NCBI RefSeq assembly: GCF_005796185.1
Contig: NZ_VAHM01000005.1
Coordinates: forward strand, 62,001-126,000
DNA from: Pseudarthrobacter sp. NamB4
Lineage (GTDB): Bacteria > Actinomycetota > Actinomycetes > Actinomycetales > Micrococcaceae
Reading direction: 5' to 3'
DNA length: 64,000 bases
The notes under the pieces were generated by a model, which was not told where the DNA came from, made no database searches, and saw nothing but the letters and a program-made list of their open reading frames with translations. How positions within the stretch are numbered: the first letter of the stretch is position 1; every line of letters starts with the position of its first letter. Both the position numbers and the translations under genes were made by a program. Below are positions 35,835 to 45,863 of the stretch, in pieces.

Positions 35835-37166
35835 TCAGCCGAAAAGGTTCACCGGTTTCACGATGTCGGCGTAGATAAGGAGCGCACTCATGCCCATCAG
35901 CAGCGCGGCCACCACGTAGGTCGCCGGCAGCAGCTTGGCGATGTCGAAGGCTCCGGGATCAGGTTTGCCGAACAGCCTGGCCACCTGACGACGGGCACCC
36001 TCGTACAGGGCACCGGCAACGTGTCCGCCGTCCAGGGGCAGCAGCGGGATCAGGTTGAACACCGCCAGGGCAAAATTCAGCCCGGCCAGCAGCCCGATCA
36101 GGGCGGCAATGCGGGACTGGACAGGAATTTCTTCCATGGCGGCCACTTCACCGGCCACCCGCCCCACTCCCACCACGCTGATGGGGCCGTTGGGGTCGCG
36201 GGGCTCCTCGCTGAACGCGGCCTTGGCCACACCCACTACGCGTGCCGGAAGGTTGAACACCACCCCTGCCACCTGACGGATGTTCTCCCCTGCCATTGGG
36301 AGGACCGACGACGCCGGCTGTGCGACCAGTTCAGTCTGCGCACCGATTCCCAGGAAGCCGACGTCCTGGTACCGGAGGTTGCCGGCGTCGTCCGTTTCCT
36401 GGCGCCCGTCCACCCCGATGACGGGCCGGGCCGACAGTACCGGGGTCACCGTGGTGGACACCTGGACACCGCCGCGTTCAACGGTGATGGGAACCTCGCG
36501 CCCCGCCGACGCCCGGATCCATTCCGTCAGCTGTTCCCAGCTGGTGACGGTCTTTCCGTCGAAGGACGTAACGGTGTCGTTGGGCTTGAGCCCGGCCGCT
36601 GCGGCAGGTGTCAGCCTGCAGTCCGCCGAATCCGGATCCACGGTCTCCCCTGCCGCCACCTGGCACTTGGAAACGTCCGAGATGGTGGTGGTGGCGGTGG
36701 CAATCCCGAACCCCATGAGCAGGACAGCGGTGAGGAGCACGCCGAGGACCATGTTCATGGCGGGACCGCCGAGCATCACGATGATCTTCTTCCACACCGG
36801 AAGCCGGTAGAACACCCGGTTTTCGTCGCCCGGGCCCACTTCCTCATGCGCCATGGACCGCGCCTCGCTCGCCAGGGTCTGGAACATGCCGGTGCTGGAT
36901 GGACGGACGGAACCGTCGTCCTTGTTGGGCGGGTACATCCCGATCATGGATACGTAGCCGCCCAGCGGGATGGCCTTCACGCCGTACTCGGTTTCGCCCT
37001 TTCGCCGGGACCACAGGGTGGGCCCGAAGCCGATCATGTACTTGGTGACGCGGACCTTGAAGAGTTTGGCCGGCACGAGGTGGCCCACTTCATGGAGCGC
37101 GATGGAGGCCGCAATGCCGACCGCCACAAAGACGACACCGAGGACAAAGAGGAGAAGGGGGGTCAT
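35835..37166 (-). CDS. rseP: Site-2 membrane metalloprotease RseP
   Basis: Intramembrane zinc protease of 443 aa that cleaves anti-sigma factors or signal-peptide remnants. The zinc motif HEVGH is at residues 25-29 within the first helix. The LDG motif is in the C-terminal helix NLIPLLPLDGGHVAGAL. One PDZ domain lies between (AAGLKPNDTVTSFDGKTVTSWEQLTEWIRASAGREVPITVERGG). It follows dxr by 17 bp on the same strand, the usual neighbour. Confidence 0.95.
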   Translation of the reverse strand: MTPLLLFVLGVVFVAVGIAASIALHEVGHLVPAKLFKVRVTKYMIGFGPTLWSRRKGETEYGVKAIPLGGYVSMIGMYPPNKDDGSVRPSSTGMFQTLASEARSMAHEEVGPGDENRVFYRLPVWKKIIVMLGGPAMNMVLGVLLTAVLLMGFGIATATTTISDVSKCQVAAGETVDPDSADCRLTPAAAAGLKPNDTVTSFDGKTVTSWEQLTEWIRASAGREVPITVERGGVQVSTTVTPVLSARPVIGVDGRQETDDAGNLRYQDVGFLGIGAQTELVAQPASSVLPMAGENIRQVAGVVFNLPARVVGVAKAAFSEEPRDPNGPISVVGVGRVAGEVAAMEEIPVQSRIAALIGLLAGLNFALAVFNLIPLLPLDGGHVAGALYEGARRQVARLFGKPDPGAFDIAKLLPATYVVAALLMGMSALLIYADIVKPVNLFG

Positions 37167-37183
37167 TGGCGCGCTGCTGCTTC

Positions 37184-38368
37184 CTAGAGACTGCTGACTG
37201 CTAAACGTTCGTGGGTGCGGGCACGTGCCCAGCCTTCAGCATCCAGCACCGACTCCACCGTCAGCCCGGAGGACCCTGAGTGTTCGCTGAGGACGTCCCC
37301 GATGGTGTCCACGATGTCGGTGAACCGGATGCGCCCGGCATGGAAGGCGGTCACCGCTTCCTCGTTGGCCGCATTGAAAACGGCGGGGAACGTGCTGCCT
37401 TGCCGTGCGGCGTCCTTGGCAAGCCCGACGGCGGGAAAGGCCTGGGTATCCAGCGGCTCAAACGTCCACGTGGCTGCCCGCGTCCAGTCGCAGGGGGCGG
37501 CAGCCTTGGCCACCCGGTCTGGCCAGCCGAGCCCCAGGGCGATGGGGAGGCGCATGTCCGGCGGGGAGGCCTGGGCAATGATGGACCCGTCGATGAACTG
37601 CACCATGGAGTGCACCACTGACTGCGGATGGACAACGACGTCGATCCGGTCCAGCGGCACGTCGAACAGCAGGTGCGCCTCGATGACCTCCAGCCCCTTG
37701 TTGACCAGCGTGGCCGAATTGGTGGTGACCATCACACCCATGTCCCAGGTGGGATGGGCCAGGGCTTCCTGCGGACTCACCCCATGCAGTTCGTCCTTGC
37801 TCCTGCCTCGGAAGGGACCACCTGAGGCGGTGAGGATCAGTTTTTCCACTTCCGCCGCCGACCCTGAACGCAGGCATTGGGCGATGGCGGAGTGCTCGGA
37901 ATCGACGGGCACGATCTGGCCTTCCCGCGCTGCGGCCTTCACCAGGGATCCGCCCACGATGAGGGATTCCTTGTTGGCCAGTGCCAGGGTGGCGCCGGAC
38001 TTCAGCGCGGCCAGGGTGGGGGCAAGGCCGATGGAACCGGTGATTCCGTTGAGCACCACGTCAGCTTCAATCCCGGCGATCCTCGTGGCGGCGTCCGGTC
38101 CGGCGATGATGTCAGGCCGGTATGCGTCCTTCCCTGCTGCAGCGGCTGCCTCGCCAATCAGCGTTGACAGCTTCCCGGTGTCACCGCCTGCAATGCCGAC
38201 CACAGCGGCCCCGGTGTGAACAGCTTGGCGGGCCAGTAGCTCGAGGTCGCCTCCTCCGGCGCTGAGTGCCACCACTTCGAAAAGGTGCGGGGCGCCGTCG
38301 ACGACGTCAATCGCCTGGGTGCCGATGGAACCGGTGGATCCGAGGAGGACGATTCTGCGTGGCTGCAT
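37184..38368 (-). CDS. dxr: 1-deoxy-D-xylulose 5-phosphate reductoisomerase
   Basis: Second enzyme of the MEP isoprenoid pathway, 394 aa. NADPH-binding [29 protein letters not shown], metal/substrate-binding [31 protein letters not shown] and HPTWDMG are all present. A GATACT box 6 nt before the ATG at 38368 may give a leaderless transcript, though it lacks the first T of TANNNT. With rseP and ispG downstream it forms the conserved isoprenoid/envelope cluster. Confidence 0.97.
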   Translation of the reverse strand: MQPRRIVLLGSTGSIGTQAIDVVDGAPHLFEVVALSAGGGDLELLARQAVHTGAAVVGIAGGDTGKLSTLIGEAAAAAGKDAYRPDIIAGPDAATRIAGIEADVVLNGITGSIGLAPTLAALKSGATLALANKESLIVGGSLVKAAAREGQIVPVDSEHSAIAQCLRSGSAAEVEKLILTASGGPFRGRSKDELHGVSPQEALAHPTWDMGVMVTTNSATLVNKGLEVIEAHLLFDVPLDRIDVVVHPQSVVHSMVQFIDGSIIAQASPPDMRLPIALGLGWPDRVAKAAAPCDWTRAATWTFEPLDTQAFPAVGLAKDAARQGSTFPAVFNAANEEAVTAFHAGRIRFTDIVDTIGDVLSEHSGSSGLTVESVLDAEGWARARTHERLAVSSL

Positions 38369-38437
38369 TGCTTAAGTATCCCGCACGGTACAGGCCGGAA
38401 AATGCCGCGAAGCACGGGGGGACAGCGAGCAGCCTGC

Positions 38438-39229
38438 TCAGGATTGCCCGAGCCGCGATTCCGGCCGCAGGACAGCAGGAACGACGCCGGACAGAGCCGT
38501 TTCTGCCAGCGCCTCCCCCAGTGCCGGCGCCTGCTTGAAGAGGTTGTGGCCGGCGACGGCGCTAATCTTCCCCGCAGACCAGATACCCACGCCGTCGTCT
38601 CCCCAGGGCAGCCGGGTCACCCAGCAGTGAACGTAGTCAACCGGTTCAGGATCCAGGCCAGGCAGCGCCTGCCGGACATACGCGGAGGCACGGGCACAAA
38701 GCGACTCGAGGGAGGTGGGGTCGACCACGCTCCCGTCCTGGTGCACTTCGGTTGTTTCGCTCAGGCCCACCGCGTAGCGCCGGTTGTCTGCTGAGGGTGC
38801 GGCATAAACACCTGTCTCCCCGAAAACCCCGCTGGCGTCCTGGAACGTCGGCAGCGGAGCGTTCACGTCAGCGCGCACGCGGAACGTCACGCGGGCGTGG
38901 GCGGCAAGCCCGACCGGGATGTCCAGCCCCGCACCACGTGCCAGCCCTGCCGTGCCGCGCCCCGCACAGAGGACCACGTGGTCGAACCGGTCGACGCGGG
39001 TTCCGGTTCGCACCTCCACATCTCCGGCGGCAGTGTGCCGGACGGCCAGCACGTGGTCCGCCACCAGCGCGTCTTTCAGTTTCCCGGCCAGCGCGCTGAA
39101 GGCGGCGCGGGTGCGGATGGCACCGCCGTCTGCATCGACCATGGCTTTGCCCCGGAAGTCCGCGAGGATGGGCAACCTGGCGGCGAGTTGGGCCGGGGCA
39201 AGCATCTCCGACACCGCAACAGGTGTCAT
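38438..39229 (-). pseudogene. FAD-dependent oxidoreductase lacking its N-terminal Rossmann fold
   Basis: From the ATG at 39229 the frame gives 263 aa of a DAO/glycine-oxidase-like protein: ADFRGKAMVDADGGAIRTRAAFSALAGKL, FDHVVLCAGRGTAGLARGAGLDIPV, GVYAAPSADNRRYAVGLSET and a C-terminal GIWSAGKISAVAGHNLFKQAPALG. The N-terminal FAD-binding GxGxxG and about 100 further residues are absent. Codons upstream of 39229 in this frame are Arg-rich nonsense, and the complete TSUP gene ends 60 bp away. It is most likely a 5'-truncated pseudogene. A short, functional protein is possible but improbable. Confidence 0.7.
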
Positions 39230-39288
39230 AGGTCCAGCAAAACATGTTTGTGGGCGCAGCGGGGAACCGCTGGTGTGCGGTACGGCTC

Positions 39289-40032
39289 TCAGGCTGCGGC
39301 CAGCTCCAGCAGGCCCTTGCCCAGGGTGGCGACGGCTCCGAGGTAGGCGATGACGGTGACGATGCGGCGCGCAGCCGCCGGTTGAACCCGCCCGGACAGC
39401 AGGTCGCCGGCCACGATCCCTGCGATCATCGCCGCGAGGATGGCAAGCCATTGCCAGCTCTCCAACCCCGGAACGTGTCCGCCGGACAGCATATATTTGC
39501 TGATCAGCGAGGTGAAGCCGGTGGTGATGAAGTAAGGCTGGAGGGTTGCACTGAAGCTTTTCTGGTCCCAGCGCGACGCTATGGCGTAAGCCGTAATGGC
39601 TGGGCCGCCAACACCCGCGGCAGCGTTCATGAGGCCGCTTGAAAAGCCCAGGGAGGCCATGGGAACCGGTCCGCTGGCCCGCCAGGTACTGCGGGTCAGC
39701 CGCTGGGAGGCGAGCAGCGCGATGATCAGCAGGAGTCCGATGCAGATCTCCAGCGGTGCTTCCGGCACGTTGCTGGCCAGCCAGGCGCCCGGCAGTACGC
39801 CGGCAAGGGCGGCCAGGGCCAGGCCGAAATACTTCTTCCAGGCCACGTGCCGCCAGACTCTGGAAAGGATGAGGAGGGATGACGAGGCGCCGCAGAGGTT
39901 TATGATCATCACGCCGTCAAACGGCCCAAGGAGCACCACCAGCACCGGCGAGACGAGCAGTCCGAAGCCGAGTCCTGCAATCCGCTGGGCCAGCGCGCCT
40001 GCAACAACGGCCGCGAGCACCAGTACAAACAT
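39289..40032 (-). CDS. TSUP family transporter (second copy)
   Basis: 247 aa, about eight membrane helices, TSUP/TauE type but only distantly like the copy at 29098. The N-half has AQRIAGLGFGLLVSPVLVVLLGP and the C-half SSGLMNAAAGVGGPAITAYAIASRW with the GGP motif. The substrate is unknown. A TAGGAT box 6 nt before the ATG at 40032 implies a leaderless mRNA. It is divergent from the lipase-maturation-factor gene. Confidence 0.87.
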   Translation of the reverse strand: MFVLVLAAVVAGALAQRIAGLGFGLLVSPVLVVLLGPFDGVMIINLCGASSSLLILSRVWRHVAWKKYFGLALAALAGVLPGAWLASNVPEAPLEICIGLLLIIALLASQRLTRSTWRASGPVPMASLGFSSGLMNAAAGVGGPAITAYAIASRWDQKSFSATLQPYFITTGFTSLISKYMLSGGHVPGLESWQWLAILAAMIAGIVAGDLLSGRVQPAAARRIVTVIAYLGAVATLGKGLLELAAA

Positions 40033-40038
40033 CCCTCG

Positions 40039-40075
40039 ATCCTAGTGGCAAGCGCGCTGACCGCGAGCGTAACGT
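40039..40075. promoter_or_regulatory. Back-to-back leaderless promoters
   Basis: TAGGAT (minus, 40039-40044) serves the TSUP gene at 40032 with a 6-nt gap. TAACGT (plus, 40070-40075) serves the GTG at 40083 with a 7-nt gap. The two start codons are only 50 bp apart, so their -35 regions must overlap. Confidence 0.55.
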
Positions 40076-40082
40076 GGATTGC

Positions 40083-41555
40083 GTGGAGTGGCTCTCCTGG
40101 TTTGATGCGCCGGAATACGAATTCGCCCGGCAGGTGCTGCAGCGGGGGGTGGCAGCACTGTTCTTTGTTGCGTTCCTGTCCTCGCTGAACCAGTTCCCGG
40201 CGCTGCTGGGTGAACGGGGCCTGCTTCCGGTGCCCGAGTACCTTTCGGGGTTCAGCCGCCTGCGCCGCCCCACGCTGTTCCGCTGGCGGTACTCGGACCG
40301 GCTCCTGCGGTGGGTTTGCACCGTGGGGCTCCTGGTATCGGCGCTGCTGGTGGCCGGCATTCCGCAGCAGGGACCGCCGTGGGTTCCGCTCATTGCCTTC
40401 CTGGTTTTGTGGCTGCTGTACATGTCCATCGTGAACGTGGGCCAGACGTTCTACGGTTTCGGGTGGGAGATGCTCCTCCTCGAAGCCGGATTCACGGTCG
40501 CTTTCCTGGGCTCGGACCAGACTGATCCGCCGCGGACCATCCTGATCCTGATCGTGTGGCTGGTGTTCCGGCTCGAATTCGGCGCGGGGATGATCAAGAT
40601 CCGCGGCGGGCGGGAATGGCGCGACCTCACCGCCCTGTACTACCACCATGAAACCCAGCCGATGCCAGGGCCGCTGAGCCGGCAGGCGCACCTCCTGCCG
40701 AAGCCGCTGCACAAGGTTGAGGTGCTCGGAAACCACTTCGCCCAGCTGGTGGTGCCCTTCTTCCTGTTCGCGCCCCAGCCGGTTGCCAGCATCGCGGCAG
40801 GCATCGTCATCGTCACGCAGCTGTGGCTGGTTGCCTCCGGGAACTTTGCCTGGCTGAACTGGATCGCCATCGTCCTCGCGTTCGCCGCGGTCAGCGATCC
40901 GGTGGCCCATGCCGTGCTGCCCGCGATCCCCCTGGACTGGCACGGAGGGGCCGGCGCCGACCGGGAGACCCCGCTGTGGTGGGTTGGCATAACGCTGGCG
41001 GCCACCTTGCTGCTGCTGGTCCTGAGCTATTGGCCCCTGCGCAACCTCTTCTCCAGCCGCCAGCTCATGAATGCAAGCTTCAACCGCTGGCAGCTGGTCA
41101 ATACCTACGGCGCGTTCGGCACGGTCACCAAGCAGCGGATTGAGATCGTGGTGGAAGGGACCCTCGACGACGACCCGGACGAATCCTCCGAGTGGCGGGA
41201 GTATGGCTTCAAGGGCAAGCCGGGCGACGTCCGCAGGATCCCCCGCCAATGGGCGCCCTACCATCTCCGGCTGGACTGGCTGATGTGGTTCCTGCCGCTC
41301 AGGACCGTCCACGAGGAGTGGTTTTATGCTTTCCTCGGCAAGCTTCTGGAGGCAGACCGCCCAACGCTGCGGCTCCTCCGCCAAGACCCGTTCGACGGCG
41401 TCCCGCCGCGTTGGGTGCGCGTCCGCAGCTACCGCTACCGGTTCGCCAGCCGGAAGGAGTTCCGGGAGACCGGGGACCGGTGGGTGCGGACGCTGCTGTA
41501 CGAGCCCATCCCGCCGCTCTCCCTTCGGCGGTCCCCGGGCCGCCGGGGTTATTAG
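40083..41555 (+). CDS. Lipase maturation factor (LMF1) family membrane protein
   Basis: 490 aa. EWLSWFDAPEYEFARQVLQRGVAALFFVAFLS opens the protein as in bacterial LMF1 homologues. Many membrane helices follow, with the conserved FRLEFGAGMIKIRGGREWRDLTALYYHHETQPMPGPLS and, in the C-terminal soluble part, YGAFGTVTKQRIEIVVEGT and PRQWAPYHLRLDWLMWF. In vertebrates LMF1 aids lipase folding; the bacterial role is unknown. The GTG at 40083 is preferred over the GTG at 40074 because the TAACGT box is 7 nt upstream. Confidence 0.9.
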   Translation: MEWLSWFDAPEYEFARQVLQRGVAALFFVAFLSSLNQFPALLGERGLLPVPEYLSGFSRLRRPTLFRWRYSDRLLRWVCTVGLLVSALLVAGIPQQGPPWVPLIAFLVLWLLYMSIVNVGQTFYGFGWEMLLLEAGFTVAFLGSDQTDPPRTILILIVWLVFRLEFGAGMIKIRGGREWRDLTALYYHHETQPMPGPLSRQAHLLPKPLHKVEVLGNHFAQLVVPFFLFAPQPVASIAAGIVIVTQLWLVASGNFAWLNWIAIVLAFAAVSDPVAHAVLPAIPLDWHGGAGADRETPLWWVGITLAATLLLLVLSYWPLRNLFSSRQLMNASFNRWQLVNTYGAFGTVTKQRIEIVVEGTLDDDPDESSEWREYGFKGKPGDVRRIPRQWAPYHLRLDWLMWFLPLRTVHEEWFYAFLGKLLEADRPTLRLLRQDPFDGVPPRWVRVRSYRYRFASRKEFRETGDRWVRTLLYEPIPPLSLRRSPGRRGY

Positions 41556-41593
41556 TTCATCAACAAGGGCTGCAGTTCATCAACAAGGCCTGC
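41554..41593. repeat. 20-bp tandem duplication between two convergent genes
   Basis: AGTTCATCAACAAGGGCTGC is followed at once by a second copy differing by one base. It starts within the stop codon of the LMF1 gene and ends 13 bp before the lyase stop. No terminator hairpin was found in this 50-bp gap. Confidence 0.8.
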
Positions 41594-41605
41594 CGCCAGC
41601 AGAAG

Positions 41606-42445
41606 CTAGACGTGCTCCCCTGCCCGGCGGATAACGGCCTCTGCGTGTTTGAGGATGGGCCCGTCGATCATTTTCCCGTTGTACTGGAAGACACCTGAAC
41701 CGGCAGCAGATGCCGCGCGCAGCAGCGCGGCAGCGGCGGCGACCTCTGCCTCCGACGGTGCATAAGCGCCCCGCACCACGGCTGCCTGGCTTGGGTGGAT
41801 GCAGGCTTTGGAGCTGAACCCTGAAGCCACGGCATCTGCAGCTTCGGCGGCCAGGCCGGCAAGGTCGGGGATGTTCACGTAGACGGCGTCGATCGCCTCC
41901 TTGCCGAAGGCGCGGGCGGCCAGCAGCACAGAGGAGCGGGCATGAAGTGCCACGTCGCGGTAGCCGCCGCCATCCTTCCTGCTGGACGTTCCGCCGAGCG
42001 TTGCCAGCAGATCCTCTGCGCCCCACATCAGTGCGACCACGTTGGGGGCTGCAGCGATCGCGGGCGCGTTGAGCACTCCCAGCGCCGTTTCGCACAGGGC
42101 CACCACGTGGTAGCCCTCCAGGGCTTCCAGTTGCTCGGCGGTCTCCGCCTTCGCCAGCATGACTGTCCGGTACGGGGTGTGCGCCAGGCAGTGCAGGTCC
42201 TTCTCAAACTCCTCGGTCCCTGCCGGATTGATCCTGACGATGGTGCGCGTTGGTTCCAGCTCCGGCACGTCGCCGGTGGCCCCCACCTGGGCGAGGATGG
42301 CACCGCGGGCACGCTGCTTGTCCCCGGGCGCCACCGCATCCTCAAGGTCCAGGATGACGGCGTCCGTCCGGGTGGCGGCTTTCTGGTAGCGCTCCGGCCG
42401 GTCGGCAGGGCAAAACAGCAGGGCAGGCCCCATCACAAAAGTCAT
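41606..42445 (-). CDS. CitE-like beta-hydroxyacyl-CoA lyase (HpcH/HpaI family)
   Basis: 279 aa, TIM-barrel CoA-ester lyase. ALLFCPADRPERYQKAATRTDAVILDLEDAVAPGDKQRAR holds the metal/CoA motifs, with VRINPAGTEEFEKDL, ALCETALGVLNAPAIAA and SSKACIHPSQAAVV near the C-terminus. Gene context (MaoC, acyl-CoA dehydrogenase, biotin carboxylase pair, scoAB) matches the Mycobacterium tuberculosis Rv2498c locus, whose lyase acts in leucine and itaconate breakdown. I infer HMG-CoA/citramalyl-CoA-type lyase activity. The ATG overlaps the maoC stop as ATGA. Confidence 0.85.
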   Translation of the reverse strand: MTFVMGPALLFCPADRPERYQKAATRTDAVILDLEDAVAPGDKQRARGAILAQVGATGDVPELEPTRTIVRINPAGTEEFEKDLHCLAHTPYRTVMLAKAETAEQLEALEGYHVVALCETALGVLNAPAIAAAPNVVALMWGAEDLLATLGGTSSRKDGGGYRDVALHARSSVLLAARAFGKEAIDAVYVNIPDLAGLAAEAADAVASGFSSKACIHPSQAAVVRGAYAPSEAEVAAAAALLRAASAAGSGVFQYNGKMIDGPILKHAEAVIRRAGEHV

Positions 42446-43056
42446 ACCGGCATTGTCTCCTGTCCGCTCCCCTGTCCGCCGTTGAATTGTCCGCCGTCAG
42501 GTTGTTTTCCGTCGGACTGGCCGTGGCCACGTTGTCCACCATCACGTTGCCTCGAATGCGCCTCGCGCGTCCACATCAGGCAGCTCCGAGTGGCGAGTGC
42601 CACTACCGTGCCGTCCTGGTTGCGGCCCGTGTGTGCCATGGTGACGATTCCCTGCCCGGGCCGGGAGCCCGAGAGCCGTTTTCCGCTGATTACCGTCTCC
42701 GTGTAAAGGGTATCGCCGTGATAGAGCGGATGCGGGAAAGAGACGTCTGTGAGGCCCAGCTGGGCGATGATGGTGCCCTGCGTCAGCTGGGACACGGACT
42801 GGCCCACCATTGTCGCCAGGGTGAACATGGAATTCACGAGCCGTTGGCCGAAGGGCTGGCCTGCGCTCCAGGCAGCATCCAGGTGCAGCGCCTGCGTATT
42901 CATGGTGAGCGTGGTGAACAGGACGTTGTCCGCCTCGGTGACGGTGCGGCCGGGACGGTGGGCGTAGGTGACACCCTCCTCCAGCTCCTCGAAGTACAGC
43001 CCGCGCTGCTCGATAACTCGTGCCCCGCCGTCGTCCTTGATGCCCGCATCGGTCAT
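42442..43056 (-). CDS. MaoC-family enoyl-CoA hydratase
   Basis: 204 aa hot-dog-fold hydratase. [43 protein letters not shown] carries the hydratase motif, and [25 protein letters not shown] follows. In this setting it is likely the 3-methylglutaconyl-CoA hydratase of leucine degradation, as for its counterpart beside Rv2498c. The last 35 or so residues form an unusual Gln/Gly/Asp-rich tail ([17 protein letters not shown]). Both ends overlap neighbours by four bases (ATGA). Confidence 0.86.
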   Translation of the reverse strand: MTDAGIKDDGGARVIEQRGLYFEELEEGVTYAHRPGRTVTEADNVLFTTLTMNTQALHLDAAWSAGQPFGQRLVNSMFTLATMVGQSVSQLTQGTIIAQLGLTDVSFPHPLYHGDTLYTETVISGKRLSGSRPGQGIVTMAHTGRNQDGTVVALATRSCLMWTREAHSRQRDGGQRGHGQSDGKQPDGGQFNGGQGSGQETMPV

Positions 43057-43835
43057 ACGGTGAGTTCCCGGTCTTCCTCGAACAGCTCCGCCCCGGTGGC
43101 GGCCGCCACTTCTTCAAGTGAGACGTTGGGCGCCAGCTCCCGCAGCACCAGCCTGGACCCTGTCTCATCAGCAACAACGTCGATGACGGCGAGGTCGGTA
43201 ATGATCCGGTCCACGCAGCCCTTCCCGGTCAGCGGCAGGGAACACTGCTGGACGATCTTCGGGTTGCCGTTGCGGTCCACGTGCTCCATCATCACGATCA
43301 CCTTCTTGGCTCCGAACACCAGGTCCATGGCACCGCCCATGCCCTTGACCATCTTGCCCGGGATCATCCAGTTGGCAAGGTCGCCGTTGGCTGCCACCTC
43401 CATGGCACCCAGGACGGCGACGTCCACGTGGCCGCCGCGGATCATGCCGAAGGAGGCAGCCGAGTCGAAGAACGCCGCCCCCTTGTTGACCGTGACGGTC
43501 TCCTTGCCGGCGTTGATCAGGTCGGGATCGACGGCGTCCTCCGCCGGGTAAGGTCCGACGCCAAGGATTCCGTTTTCCGAGTGCAGCACCACTTCCACAC
43601 CGGCGGGGATGTAGTTGGGGATCAGCGTGGGCATGCCGATGCCGAGGTTGACGTACTGGCCGTTGCTGAGCTCCTTTGCCACCCTGGCCGCCAGCTCGTT
43701 GCGCGTCCAGCCCCTGACGGCGGCGGGGTCGGTTGAATCACCGGAGCCTGCGTGCTGCTGGCCGGCTGTGCGCCGGTACTCGGGCCGGACGGCTTCGGGG
43801 CGGGGGGCTTCAGGGCTGTTCGGGTCCATGCTCAT
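43053..43835 (-). CDS. scoB: 3-oxoacid CoA-transferase subunit B
   Basis: 260 aa. Beta subunit with the catalytic Glu in [14 protein letters not shown] (SENG motif). [22 protein letters not shown] and [40 protein letters not shown] are typical. The first 40 residues are a non-conserved extension. The enzyme moves CoA from succinyl-CoA to acetoacetate, the end product of leucine breakdown. It overlaps scoA upstream and maoC downstream (ATGA each). Confidence 0.94.
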   Translation of the reverse strand: MSMDPNSPEAPRPEAVRPEYRRTAGQQHAGSGDSTDPAAVRGWTRNELAARVAKELSNGQYVNLGIGMPTLIPNYIPAGVEVVLHSENGILGVGPYPAEDAVDPDLINAGKETVTVNKGAAFFDSAASFGMIRGGHVDVAVLGAMEVAANGDLANWMIPGKMVKGMGGAMDLVFGAKKVIVMMEHVDRNGNPKIVQQCSLPLTGKGCVDRIITDLAVIDVVADETGSRLVLRELAPNVSLEEVAAATGAELFEEDRELTV

Positions 43836-44662
43836 GCTCCTGCCTGCTGGTTGCTGCCTGGTCCTGTTGAGGCTTCTGCGCCGGTTCCCGCAGCGGTGGG
43901 CGGCGCACCGGCCGCAAGGGCAACAGTCCGCTTTTCAATCCGCTTCTCCGCGTTGGCAGCCAGCACCACCCGCTGGACGAAAATGCCCGGCGTATGGATG
44001 TGCTCCGGGTCCAGCTCCCCCGGCTCCACCAGTTCCTCCACCTCGGCGATGGTGATCCGGCCCGCCATGGCACAGAGCGGGTTGAAGTTCATGGCGGTGG
44101 CATGGAAAACCAGGTTGCCGTGCCGGTCTCCCTTCCATGCATGGACCAGGCCGAAATCCGGCGTCAGGGACTCCTCGAGCACATAGTCCACGCCGCCGAA
44201 GGAACGCACTTCCTTCGGAACAGAGGCAATGGCGATGGCGCCGTTGGCGTCGTACTTCTGCGGCAGGCCGCCGTCGGATACCTGCGTGCCAACCCCCGCC
44301 TTGGTGTAGAACGCGGGGACGCCGGCGCCGCCGGCGCGCAGCTTCTCTGCCAGGGTGCCCTGAGGGGTGAGCACCACCTCGAGTTCGCCGGCGAGGTACT
44401 GCCGGGCGAATTCCTTGTTTTCGCCCACGTAGGAGCTGATGGTCCGGCGGATCCGGCCGTCGCGGAGCAGGATGCCCAGGCCCCAGTCGTCCACGCCGCA
44501 GTTGTTGCTGACCGTTTCCAGCTCCGACGTTCCTGCCTTGTGCAGCGCGTCAATGAGGGTCACCGGAATTCCACAGAGACCGAACCCGCCCACGGCCAGG
44601 GAGGCTCCGTCCGGTATGTCCGCTACGGCTTCCTCAGCGCTGGCAACAACCTTGTCAATCAT
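43832..44662 (-). CDS. scoA: 3-oxoacid CoA-transferase subunit A
   Basis: 276 aa. Alpha subunit with the CoA-binding [16 protein letters not shown], then [44 protein letters not shown] and [27 protein letters not shown]. The C-terminus has a short Ala/Gly-rich tail. The stop overlaps the scoB start (ATGA). It lies 35 bp after the acyl-CoA dehydrogenase gene. Confidence 0.94.
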   Translation of the reverse strand: MIDKVVASAEEAVADIPDGASLAVGGFGLCGIPVTLIDALHKAGTSELETVSNNCGVDDWGLGILLRDGRIRRTISSYVGENKEFARQYLAGELEVVLTPQGTLAEKLRAGGAGVPAFYTKAGVGTQVSDGGLPQKYDANGAIAIASVPKEVRSFGGVDYVLEESLTPDFGLVHAWKGDRHGNLVFHATAMNFNPLCAMAGRITIAEVEELVEPGELDPEHIHTPGIFVQRVVLAANAEKRIEKRTVALAAGAPPTAAGTGAEASTGPGSNQQAGA

Positions 44663-44697
44663 CAGTGATCCTCTCAGGCCGGCTGCAGTCCTGTTTA

Positions 44698-45861
44698 CTA
44701 CAGACCCAGTTCGCGGGCGATCAGCATCAGCTGGACCTCCGTGGTGCCCTCCCCCACTTCAAGGATCTTGGAGTCGCGGTAGTGGCGTGCCACGGTGAAC
44801 TCGTTGATGAAGCCATAGCCGCCGAATACCTGGGTGGCATCCCGCGCGTTGTCCATGGCCGCCTCGCCTGCGACCATCTTAGCGATGGCTGCCTGGGTCT
44901 TGAACGGCTTGCCGGCAAGCATGCGGAACGCCGCATCGTAGTAGGCAAGGCGGGCAGTGTGGGCCCGGGCCTCCATCCGCGCGATCTTGAACGAGATGGC
45001 CTGGTACTTGCCGATCCGGTGGCCAAAGGCGCTGCGCTCCCTGGCATACCTGACCGAGAGATCCACGCAGCCCTGGGCTGCTCCAGTGGCCAGTGCTGCA
45101 ATGGCGATCCGCCCCTCATCCAGGATGGAGAGGAAGTTTGCGTAGCCGCGGCCCTCCACCCCCAGCAGGTTCGCTTCCGGGACGCGGACGTCCTTGAGCG
45201 TCAGCGGGTGCGTGTCCGACGCGTTCCAGCCCACCTTGTTGTACGGTTTTTCCGCCCTGAAGCCGGGCGTGTCGGTGGGCACCAGGATGGTGGAAATTTC
45301 CTTCTGCAGGGTTCCGTCCGCGCGTTCCTTCTGGCCGGTGACTGCCGTGACGGTGACCAGCCGGGTGATGTCCGTTCCGGAGTTGGTAATGAACTCCTTG
45401 TTCCCGCTGATCACCCAGTCCCCGCCGTCCCGCCGCGCCGTGGTCTTGGTTCCGCCCGCGTCCGATCCTGCCTCAGGTTCAGTCAGCCCGAAGCCGGCGA
45501 GCGCCTGGCCGGACGCCAGCATGGGCAGCCACTCCTGCTTTTGCCCTTCAGTTCCGAAGCGGTAGACCGGCATGGCGCCCAGGGAGACCCCCGCTTCAAG
45601 GGTGATGGCAACCGACTGGTCCACCCGGCCCAGCTGCTCCAGTGCCAGGGCCAGGGCGAAGTAGTCCCCGCCCATCCCGCCGAACTCCTCCGGGAAGGGC
45701 AGGCCGAAGAGCCCCATCTCCCCCATTTGCTTGACAACCTCGTACGGGAAGCTGTGCTCCTCGTCGTGCTTGGCCGAGACCGGCGCCACCACAGTGTCCG
45801 CGAAGTCCCGGACAGTGTCGCTGAGGTCCTGGTATTCCTCGCTGAGTTCAAAACCTGCCAT
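44698..45861 (-). CDS. Acyl-CoA dehydrogenase, probably isovaleryl-CoA type
   Basis: FAD enzyme of 387 aa. [22 protein letters not shown] and [14 protein letters not shown] bind the substrate and flavin. [34 protein letters not shown] and the C-terminal [34 protein letters not shown] complete the fold. In this operon (carboxylase pair, hydratase, lyase, CoA transferase) it most likely oxidises isovaleryl-CoA to 3-methylcrotonyl-CoA. Chain-length specificity is inferred from context only. It starts 3 bp after the carboxylase alpha subunit gene. Confidence 0.9.
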   Translation of the reverse strand: MAGFELSEEYQDLSDTVRDFADTVVAPVSAKHDEEHSFPYEVVKQMGEMGLFGLPFPEEFGGMGGDYFALALALEQLGRVDQSVAITLEAGVSLGAMPVYRFGTEGQKQEWLPMLASGQALAGFGLTEPEAGSDAGGTKTTARRDGGDWVISGNKEFITNSGTDITRLVTVTAVTGQKERADGTLQKEISTILVPTDTPGFRAEKPYNKVGWNASDTHPLTLKDVRVPEANLLGVEGRGYANFLSILDEGRIAIAALATGAAQGCVDLSVRYARERSAFGHRIGKYQAISFKIARMEARAHTARLAYYDAAFRMLAGKPFKTQAAIAKMVAGEAAMDNARDATQVFGGYGFINEFTVARHYRDSKILEVGEGTTEVQLMLIARELGL

Positions 45862-45863
45862 GT

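Noticed and set aside
39909..41384. 491-codon minus-strand frame opposite the LMF1 gene
   Set aside because: His/Gln/Glu-rich antisense of membrane-protein codons; the plus-strand product has clear family motifs.
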